Shown here one piece after another: positions 57,712 through 64,000 of a DNA stretch of 64,000 nucleotides. The DNA is from Acidobacteriota bacterium (GTDB lineage: Bacteria; Acidobacteriota; Holophagae; Holophagales; Holophagaceae), in contig JACPUT010000002.1 in the NCBI GenBank assembly GCA_016192145.1, positions 310,001-374,000 of the forward strand, written 5' to 3'. Under the pieces are notes generated by a model that did no database searches, was not told where the DNA came from, and worked only from the letters and a program-made list of their open reading frames with translations. How positions within the stretch are numbered: position 1 is the first letter of the stretch; the number at the start of each line of letters is the position of its first letter. Position numbers and translations under genes: made by a program.

Positions 57712-58250
57712 TCACCACCAAGACACCAAGGGCACCAAGAAAAAAAGGTTCATCGCGGAATTCCCGAGAAAGAAGCTGGACACAGAGGACACGGAGCGAG
57801 CACAGAGGACACAGAGGGCCGCCGACCCAGTGCGTGCCCACGGTTTGTGCATCCACCGGCACCATCGGCTTGGCACCACGGTCGGGCCCCGGATCCAGGA
57901 ACGGGCCAAGGCGGCCCTTCGGTGGGCCGCCCGGGCCCGCACCTGGATGGGGCCTGCCCGTGAGCGTGGGTCGGCGGTCCTCCGTGTCCTCCGTGCAAGC
58001 GCGTAGCCCCTCTGTGTCCTCAGTGTTCTGCCTTTTTGGTCGGTTCGTGTTCGGAGGATCCCGCTTGAGCCCCCTGGGGCGTAGGGTTCCTTAACTCCAC
58101 CCCGCAAATCCGCGAAGAACCGAAAAAAATCTGCGAGATGTGAAATGGGAAGGTATCCGTTGGAATGCCTCTGGCTTTTTCTTGGTGCCCATCTAGGTAT
58201 CGGCCTTGCCGATACATGAGGCCAACCAACTTCTGATGTCTTGGTGGTGC
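57712..58250. repeat. composite hairpin element F, nested periodic arms, between GNAT gene and recN
   Basis: This fills a gap of nearly 600 bases without a gene. The outer arms have the 8-nt CACCAAGA period: 57712-57741 and, inverted, 58178-58250, the latter containing the palindromic GTATCGGCCTTGCCGATAC core shared with element E. Nested inside is a second element with 9-nt arms: GGACACAGAGGACACGGAG (57779 on) with CAGAGGACACAGAGGG, against CCTCCGTGTCCTCCGTG (57980) and CCTCTGTGTCCTCAGTG (58007). Its inner block TGGGTCGGCGGTCCTCCG (about 57966) is shared with element A. No credible coding frame. Confidence 0.75.
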
Positions 58251-58296
58251 TCATTCTCTTCTGCGATAAAAAAACGAAATAGCGGTAACCTTGGGC

Positions 58297-59979
58297 ATGC
58301 TCTCCAGCCTGCGCATCAAGAACCTCGCCCTGGTGGAGGACCTGACCCTGGAAGTGGGGGCGGGCTTCACGGTGCTCACGGGTGAAACCGGGGCGGGCAA
58401 GAGTCTGCTCGTGGACGCCTTGGGCCTGCTGGTGGGTGCCCGGGCCGACGCCGAACTGGTGCGCCGGGGAGAAGAACGGGCGACGGTGGAGGCGGTCGTC
58501 GAAGGTCGCGGGGGCGTTTGGCTGACCTTCCTGGCCGATCGCGGCCTGCCCGAGGAAGTGCCCGTGGTGCTGCGCCGGGAGATCGGCCTCAGCGGGCGAA
58601 GCCGGGCCTGGATCAACGGAGCCCTCTGCACCGCCGCCGATCTGCGGGAGGCGGGGCGCCTCTGGATGCGCCTCACGAGCCAGCACGATCACCAGGAATT
58701 GCTCAGCGAGGACCGCCATCAGGCCCTGCTCGACGAGGTGCTGGGCATCGAGCCGGACCTCGGCGCCAAGGTGTCGGCCTTGCGCGAGGCGGAGGGCGCC
58801 CTGAGGGCCCGGCGCCAGAGCGAGGCCGATCGCGAACGTCGCCTGGAACAGTTGGAGGAGGCCCTGGAAGACCTCGCCAAGCTCGCGCCCAAGCACGGCG
58901 AAGCGGGTCAGCTCCGGGCGGAACGGGAGCCCCTGCGCCACGCCGTCCACCTGGAGGCCGCCTACGCCGAAGCCGCCGGGGCCCTGGGCGAGGCCGTGCC
59001 CCTGGTGGAAGCGGCCCACCGGGCCTTCACCCGGGCCATCGCCCACTTCCCCGATGGCACCCCGGAGCGGGACCGCCTCCGCAGCGCCCTGCTGGAGCTG
59101 GAGGATCTCTCGGGCAGCGCCCAGGATCAGGCCCGCCACTGGGCCAAGGCCGGCACGGAGAAGCTGGACGCCATGGAGGCGCGGCTCGCCCTCTTCGAGC
59201 GCCTGGCCCGCCGCCACCGTTGCGAACCCGACGAACTCTCCGACGTGTGGAAGGCCCTGCAGACGGAGCAGCGGGAGCTGCTGGGCGGCGGCGAGAGCGC
59301 CGAGGCCCTGGAGCAGAAGGTGGGCGGGGCGGCCAAGGCCTACGCCGATGCCGCCGAAAAGCTGCACCGCGTGCGCGAAGCGGCGCTGCCCAAGCTGGAG
59401 AAGGAAGTGCATGCGCGCCTCGCCACGCTCGGCATGAAGGGCGCCCGCCTGCAGCTTCGCGTGGAGCTGGCCGAGGATCCCCAGAGCCCCGCCACCATCG
59501 CGGGCAAGGCCGTGCGTGTCACGGCCCAGGGCGCCTCCAAGGTGGGCATCCTGCTGGAGAGCAATGCCGGCGAAGGCTTCCGACCCCTCGCCAAAATCGC
59601 CAGCGGCGGCGAGCTGAGCCGCATGATGCTCTCCCTCATGGGCGCGGGCGCCAAGCTCGGGGGCGCGGGCGATCCGCTCACGCTGGTGCTGGACGAAGTG
59701 GACTCGGGCCTCGGCGGCGAGACCGCCCTTTCCGTGGGCACCGCCGTGTCCGAGCTGGGAAGGCGCCATCAGGTGCTGGCCGTCACCCACCTCGCGCAGG
59801 TGGCCTCCAAGGCCAACCGCCACATGGCCATCACCAAGGAAACGGAGGCGGGCCGCACGCGCAGCCGCCATGCGACCTTGGAGGGCGAAGGCCGCTTGCG
59901 GGAGCTGGCGCGGCTGCTCAGCGGGCACCCGGACCGGCCCGAGGCCCTGGAGCACGCCAAGGTGCTTCTGGAGGCCTGA
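58297..59979 (+). CDS. recN: DNA repair protein RecN
   Basis: SMC-like ATPase for double-strand break repair (560 aa). Walker A GETGAGKS lies near residue 30, the coiled-coil arms span about residues 150-360, and the ABC signature SGGELSRMML (near residue 437) and Walker B LVLDEVDSGLGG (near residue 463) follow, with QVLAVTHLAQVASKANRH as the switch region. ATG at 58297 (MLSSLRIKNLALVEDL) is the family start; a TTG two codons earlier is less likely. Ribosome site weak. No LexA box was identified by eye. Stands alone, downstream of element F. Confidence 0.95.
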   Translation: MLSSLRIKNLALVEDLTLEVGAGFTVLTGETGAGKSLLVDALGLLVGARADAELVRRGEERATVEAVVEGRGGVWLTFLADRGLPEEVPVVLRREIGLSGRSRAWINGALCTAADLREAGRLWMRLTSQHDHQELLSEDRHQALLDEVLGIEPDLGAKVSALREAEGALRARRQSEADRERRLEQLEEALEDLAKLAPKHGEAGQLRAEREPLRHAVHLEAAYAEAAGALGEAVPLVEAAHRAFTRAIAHFPDGTPERDRLRSALLELEDLSGSAQDQARHWAKAGTEKLDAMEARLALFERLARRHRCEPDELSDVWKALQTEQRELLGGGESAEALEQKVGGAAKAYADAAEKLHRVREAALPKLEKEVHARLATLGMKGARLQLRVELAEDPQSPATIAGKAVRVTAQGASKVGILLESNAGEGFRPLAKIASGGELSRMMLSLMGAGAKLGGAGDPLTLVLDEVDSGLGGETALSVGTAVSELGRRHQVLAVTHLAQVASKANRHMAITKETEAGRTRSRHATLEGEGRLRELARLLSGHPDRPEALEHAKVLLEA

Positions 59980-60066
59980 AGGGGCGAGTCCGAGGTCAAC
60001 TTCATCCCCACCTCCTGACGTGTCGATAGGGGGGGTGCCCGGGCCACCCGGGCACTGCGAGGCCCT

Positions 60067-61167
60067 GTGCTATTGGCGCTTGGACCGATCGAATACCGTT
60101 GGGGGGCCGCCCTGCTGCTTCTGGCGGTGGGCGGGGGGATCGGGGCTTGGATCGGCCATCGGGTCGGGCGCGTGCGGTGGGCCGCCAAGCTGGCGCGGGT
60201 CCGCCGCGCCATGAAGGCTCTCCAATCCGCCAACGATCACATGGGCGCGGTGCTGGAGAGCTTGGAGCGGGCGGCGGGCACGGACCGCCTGACGGGGGCT
60301 TGGAACCGGCGGCGCTGCGAGGAGGCGGTGGCGGCGGAGGTGGCCCTGGCCCGGCGGCGGAAGGGGGCCGTTTCCATCCTCATGATGGATATCGATCACT
60401 TCAAGCGCATCAACGACACCCACGGGCACGAGGCGGGGGATGCGGTGTTGGCGGGCCTCGCGGCGGCCTGGCGCAAGGTGCTCCGGGCCTCCGACCCCCT
60501 CGTTCGATGGGGAGGCGAGGAGTTTCTCGTCCTCTCCCCCGCCAGCCAGCTGGAAGGGGCGATGACCCTGGCGGAGAAGCTCCTCGTCGCCACGCGGGAG
60601 GTCACCTTCCCCGGCCTCGGCCCCGTGACGGTGAGCGTGGGCGTGGCCGAACACCTCCCGGGGGAATCCTGGGATGCGTGGATCCACCGGGCGGACGGCG
60701 CCCTTTACCGGGCCAAGGCGGAGGGGCGCGATCGGGCTGTGGCCGCCGAGGGAAGCCCCGTGATCCCATCGCACCTTCCATCCATCCTCGAGCTGACTTG
60801 GGAGGCGGCTTACGCCAGCGGTCACCCCCTCATCGACGAGCAGCACCGCCGCCTCTTCGAGCTGGCCAACGGGGTGCTCGCCGCCTTCGTGGTGGGGCTC
60901 CCCCGGGAGGAGACCTTGCTTCGGTGGAACCGGCTGGCGGCCCACGCGGCCCAGCACTTCAGCGACGAGGAGCGCCTCTTCGCCGAGGCCGGCTTCCCGG
61001 GGCTGGAACACCACGCGGTGGAGCACCAGAACCTCCTCGCCAAGGTCCGGGAACTGCAAACGGAGGTGGAGCAGGGAACCCTGGAGTTGGGCCGCCTGGT
61101 GGATTTCCTCGCCGTGCACCTGGTCAAGGGACACCTCCTTCAGGAGGATTGGGGCACCTTCAAGTAG
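60067..61167 (+). CDS. diguanylate cyclase with C-terminal haemerythrin domain
   Basis: Fusion of 366 aa: a transmembrane segment (about residues 11-33), a GGDEF domain (about 70-225) with active-site RWGGEEF (147-153) and an upstream RASD at 140-143 matching the inhibitory I-site, then a bacteriohaemerythrin domain (about 243-366) with the iron ligands in GHPLIDEQH (His253), HFSDEE (His297), HHAVEHQ and HLVKGH. It should make cyclic di-GMP in response to oxygen or iron redox state sensed by the di-iron site. Starts at GTG 60067. Possibly linked to the exopolysaccharide locus in this window, since GT2 synthases are common c-di-GMP targets (inference). Confidence 0.93.
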   Translation: MLLALGPIEYRWGAALLLLAVGGGIGAWIGHRVGRVRWAAKLARVRRAMKALQSANDHMGAVLESLERAAGTDRLTGAWNRRRCEEAVAAEVALARRRKGAVSILMMDIDHFKRINDTHGHEAGDAVLAGLAAAWRKVLRASDPLVRWGGEEFLVLSPASQLEGAMTLAEKLLVATREVTFPGLGPVTVSVGVAEHLPGESWDAWIHRADGALYRAKAEGRDRAVAAEGSPVIPSHLPSILELTWEAAYASGHPLIDEQHRRLFELANGVLAAFVVGLPREETLLRWNRLAAHAAQHFSDEERLFAEAGFPGLEHHAVEHQNLLAKVRELQTEVEQGTLELGRLVDFLAVHLVKGHLLQEDWGTFK

Positions 61168-61177
61168 GACGTTCCAA

Positions 61178-61207
61178 TCAAAGGGCCACCTGGAGGTGGC
61201 CCTTTGA
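61178..61207. terminator. bidirectional terminator between the cyclase and the secreted protein gene
   Basis: Perfect 13-bp stem TCAAAGGGCCACC/GGTGGCCCTTTGA with a TGGA loop, ten bases past the cyclase stop and about 20 bases past the stop of the convergent gene. The AAA/TTT at the stem base serves both directions. Confidence 0.8.
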
Positions 61208-61226
61208 CTGGATTCCTGCCGGTGGG

Positions 61227-64000
61227 CTAGCGCGTGATCGCCAGGTTGTAGGGCGTCGTCGTGCTGCTGCCGGCGTAGCGCTTGACGGCCACGGTGACGG
61301 TGACGGCGCTGGCGCCGCTGTTCGTCCAGCTCACGTTTTCCGTGGTGGTGCTGCCTTCCCCCGCGGCCAGCTGGGTACCGGCGGCGTTGTAGAAGTAGAG
61401 ATCGTAGTCGAAGCCCGAGCCGGTAGGGCCCGTCATGGCGATGGCCAGGGTCCGCCCGGCGCCGACGTTGAGGTTGAAGTAGTCGTTGTCCGTGGTGCTG
61501 CCGATGTAGCCGACGATCTTCGTGGCGTTATCGGCCACGGTGTTGGCGGCGGAGGCGCTGTTGTTGGGCTCCACTTCGTTGTAGGTGGTGGTGGGCGGCG
61601 GCACGGTGCGGGTGAGGGCGAGGGTGTAGGGGGAGGTGCTGGTGCCGCTGTAGACGATGACCTTTAGGTACACGGTGACGCTGGAGGCCCCGCCGTTGGT
61701 GTAGGTCAGGGACTCGGTGGTGGTGCTGCCCTCGCTCTTGGCGAGGGAGGTGCCCGCCCCGTTCACCAGGTGGAGGTCCCAGTCGGGGCCACTGGGGCCG
61801 CTCATGTTGACGGTGAGCTTCTCCCCGGCGGCGAGGGTCACGGCGAAGTAGTCCTGATCCGTGCTCACGGTGAGGTTGCCCGTGATGGTGGTGATGGTGC
61901 CGGCCACGGCGTTGGCCGTGGCGATGGTGTTGTTGGATTCCGCCTCCGGCAGGGTGGTGGAGGTGCCGTTCACCGTGAGCGTGGCGTTGTTGGAAGTGGC
62001 GCTGCCGGCGGAGTTGGTGACCACGGCGGAGAAGGTGGCGCCGTTATCGGCGGTGGTGGTGGCGGGCGTCGTGTACGAGCTGGAGGTCGCCCCGGAAATG
62101 GCGACGCCGTTCTTCCGCCACTGGTAGCTGAGGGGAGCCGTGCCACTGGCGGTGACGCTGAAGGTGGCCGCCTGGCCCGCGTTCACGGTGGCGTTGGCGG
62201 GCTGGCCCGTGATGCTGGGAGCCGTGGCCGCGGCGTTCACCGTGAGGGTCGCCGTGGCCGACGTGGCGCCCCCGGCGCTGTTGGTGACGGTGGCGTAGAA
62301 GGTCGAACCGTTGTCCGAGGTGGTGGTGGCTGGCGTGGTGTAGGTGGCGGAGGTGGCGCCGGAGATGGAGGCGCTGTTCTTGAACCACTGGTAGGAGAGG
62401 GGAGCCGTGCCGCTGGCGGTGACCGTGAAGGAGGCCGACTGGCCCACGGTGACGGTGGCGTTGGCGGGTTGGCCCGTGATGCTGGGGGCCGTGGGGGAGG
62501 TGGTGCCCTGGAGTTCCCAGAATCCACGGCCGTAGGTGGCCACGCGCACCTTGGAACTGTCCGGGGCCACCCAGACGTCGGTGACGTTCACGAGGGGCAG
62601 GCCCGAACCCCAGCGCACCCAGGAGGCGCCGGAATCGGCCGAGCGGTAGAGGCCCAGCTGGGTGGCGGCGTAAACGACGGTGCGATCGCCGGGATCCACG
62701 GTGACGACGTTCACGGGCACGCCGCTGGGCAGGCCGTTGCCGTCGATGGCGGTCCAGCTCGTGCCGAAGTTGGTGGACTTCCAGAGGTGGTTCTTGGTGC
62801 CGTCCGGGGCCACGGAGGCCGTGTAGACCACGTTGTGATCCGTGGGGTCGAAGGCCACGGAGCTCATGTAGGAGCCGTTGTTTCCGGGGGTTCCGGCCAG
62901 GGTCCAGGAGGAGCCGCCGTTGGCGGTGAGGTACACGCGGCCCGCGCTGGCCACGAGGCCCACGACGGAGGTGCTGCTCTTGGCGGCGCCCACTTGGCGG
63001 ATCACGAAGCTGCTGGTGGGCAGGCCGCTGGTGCCCATGGCCGACCAGGATCCGGCGAAGTTGGTGGACTTGTACACCTTCGCGTTGGAGAAGGTGTAGA
63101 CGGTGTTGCCGGCGCTATCGGCGGGGCTCGTTGTGATGCGCGTGATGAAGGGGGCCGTGGAGCTGTTGTTGGACTCCGAGATCCCCGTGGAGGCGGAGGA
63201 CCAGGTGGAGCCGCCGTTGGTGCTCTTGTAGATGCGGTCGTAGTAGAGGGAGGCCAGCTGGGTGTTGCCGTTGGTGGCGTTCATGGCGGTGCCGAAGCCA
63301 TCGCCGCCCAGGGTCTGGTCGAAGGTGCTGGTGGTGCCGACGCGCACGCGGGTGCCGTTGTCCTGGAAGCCGCCCAGCACGGCGTTGGGGGTGTTGAGGC
63401 TGGAGCTGACGGAGTAGATGAGGTGGCTCGTCACGCCCACGTTGAGGCTGGAGGTCCAGGTGGAGGCGGCGTTGGTGGACTTGAAGATGCCGCCGTCCGT
63501 GCCCAGGAGCAGGGTCTGGCCATCGGCGGAGATCCAACCCGCGTGGAAGTCCGCATGGACGTAGGGCAGGCTGTACTGCGCCAGCCAGTTGGTCTTCTGG
63601 CTGAAGGTGGAGCCCCCGTCCGTCGTCTTGGCGAGCAGCAGCTGGCCGCCGAAGTAGGCCACGTTGGCGTTGGTGGGATCCACGAGGATCATGTGGTTGT
63701 AGAAGCCCTGGCCACCCAGGAGGGTCTTGAGGCTGGAGGACTCGGCGTTGGTGTTCGTGTAGGACTTGGCCGCGGCGCCGAGGCCCGTCCAGGTGGCGCC
63801 GCCGTTGGTGGACTTGTAGATGTCCAGGAGGTCTTCATTGGCGGGGCTTGCGGAGGCCTTGGCGGCCATGGCGTAGAGGGTGGACCGGCTGCTGGGGGCG
63901 GAGGCCACGGAGATGCGGGAGGCGCCGGCGGCCAGGCCCGTGGAAGCCGTCCAGGTGGCGCCGTGATCCGTGGAGTAGTAGAGGGACCCTTCGGTGGAGA
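61227..64000 (-). CDS. large secreted beta-propeller/Ig/PPC-domain protein, 5' end outside the window
   Basis: The visible 924 codons are the C-terminal part of an extracellular protein. From the right edge: sortilin/BNR-type propeller repeats (STDHGATWTA; IYKSTNGGATW; LYRSADSGASWVRWGSGLP), then two immunoglobulin-like domains of the kind PSITGQPANATV...LSYQW, then two bacterial pre-peptidase C-terminal (PPC) domains (EAESNNTIATANAV...; EVEPNNSASAANTV...) ending PYNLAITR. The frame is open to the window edge, so the true start and signal peptide are not seen. Composition is Thr/Ser/Ala-rich as in secreted adhesin-like or exo-enzyme proteins. No catalytic domain is visible in the window. Confidence 0.88.
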   Translation of the reverse strand, partial: STEGSLYYSTDHGATWTASTGLAAGASRISVASAPSSRSTLYAMAAKASASPANEDLLDIYKSTNGGATWTGLGAAAKSYTNTNAESSSLKTLLGGQGFYNHMILVDPTNANVAYFGGQLLLAKTTDGGSTFSQKTNWLAQYSLPYVHADFHAGWISADGQTLLLGTDGGIFKSTNAASTWTSSLNVGVTSHLIYSVSSSLNTPNAVLGGFQDNGTRVRVGTTSTFDQTLGGDGFGTAMNATNGNTQLASLYYDRIYKSTNGGSTWSSASTGISESNNSSTAPFITRITTSPADSAGNTVYTFSNAKVYKSTNFAGSWSAMGTSGLPTSSFVIRQVGAAKSSTSVVGLVASAGRVYLTANGGSSWTLAGTPGNNGSYMSSVAFDPTDHNVVYTASVAPDGTKNHLWKSTNFGTSWTAIDGNGLPSGVPVNVVTVDPGDRTVVYAATQLGLYRSADSGASWVRWGSGLPLVNVTDVWVAPDSSKVRVATYGRGFWELQGTTSPTAPSITGQPANATVTVGQSASFTVTASGTAPLSYQWFKNSASISGATSATYTTPATTTSDNGSTFYATVTNSAGGATSATATLTVNAAATAPSITGQPANATVNAGQAATFSVTASGTAPLSYQWRKNGVAISGATSSSYTTPATTTADNGATFSAVVTNSAGSATSNNATLTVNGTSTTLPEAESNNTIATANAVAGTITTITGNLTVSTDQDYFAVTLAAGEKLTVNMSGPSGPDWDLHLVNGAGTSLAKSEGSTTTESLTYTNGGASSVTVYLKVIVYSGTSTSPYTLALTRTVPPPTTTYNEVEPNNSASAANTVADNATKIVGYIGSTTDNDYFNLNVGAGRTLAIAMTGPTGSGFDYDLYFYNAAGTQLAAGEGSTTTENVSWTNSGASAVTVTVAVKRYAGSSTTTPYNLAITR

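Noticed and set aside
57712-59955. 747-codon minus-strand frame running through recN and element F
   Set aside because: It crosses recN in antisense and a non-coding repeat; composition is shadow-like.

Overview
The window is GC-rich, tightly packed bacterial DNA from a Gram-negative organism: outer-membrane barrels ending in Phe, lipid-linked exopolysaccharide-type genes and many periplasmic sensors. The gene mix (propeller histidine kinases, DUF5916 barrel, an Hmc/NrfD redox module with a haem-type sensor, SAM-I riboswitches, split aspartate kinase and homoserine dehydrogenase) makes me infer an acidobacterium of the Holophagae (Geothrix-like). That placement is an inference from gene content and not from a marker gene. 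No rRNA, tRNA, CRISPR array, prophage or complete insertion sequence was seen.

Left part (1-9.5 kb): a truncated SDR reductase at the edge, pterin dehydratase, an RluA-type pseudouridine synthase with an Arg-rich repeat tail, a catalytic/non-catalytic M16 peptidase pair, a uracil-DNA glycosylase-superfamily protein and a second SDR.

Sulfur and methionine region (8.4-41.6 kb, nearly all on the minus strand): three transcription units each start with a SAM-I riboswitch. Unit 1 (riboswitch at 14.8-14.9 kb) is metY-metX-aspartate kinase-homoserine dehydrogenase, with asd beyond a repeat element. Unit 2 (27.6-27.8 kb) is assimilatory sulfate reduction plus siroheme synthesis: cobA-met8-sulfite reductase-TSUP permease-APS reductase-cysD-cysN, preceded by a long leader that also carries a short Cys-rich upstream ORF. 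Unit 3 (41.5-41.6 kb) is a MetF fusion-ferredoxin-metH-cystathionine gamma-synthase-like gene. Together they take sulfate to sulfide, aspartate to O-acetylhomoserine, and homocysteine to methionine. Unrelated genes sit between the units: a DUF5916 barrel, two paralogous propeller histidine kinases, a C39-like protein, an FmdB zinc ribbon, a B12-binding radical SAM protein and a half-size EamA protein.

41.7-51.2 kb (minus strand) looks like a synthase-dependent exopolysaccharide locus: GT2 synthase, HEAT-repeat membrane protein, receiver protein, YaiO-type TPR barrel, membrane alkaline-phosphatase-fold transferase, TPR protein and a glycosidase-like protein. It overlaps an orphan 2-oxoacid dehydrogenase E1-beta gene. 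A 273-bp MITE-like element with perfect 32-bp terminal inverted repeats lies directly upstream of E1-beta.

52.4-57.1 kb (plus strand) is a four-gene redox signalling operon: HybA-like ferredoxin, NrfD/HybB membrane subunit, a sensor kinase with two CXnCH haem motifs, and a membrane-anchored receiver fused to a GcvH-like domain. After it come GNAT, recN, a diguanylate cyclase with a haemerythrin domain, and the C-terminal part of a large secreted beta-propeller/Ig/PPC protein that runs off the right edge. A family of hairpin-forming non-coding elements with short-period arms is scattered in the gaps, mostly inside the sulfur operons.
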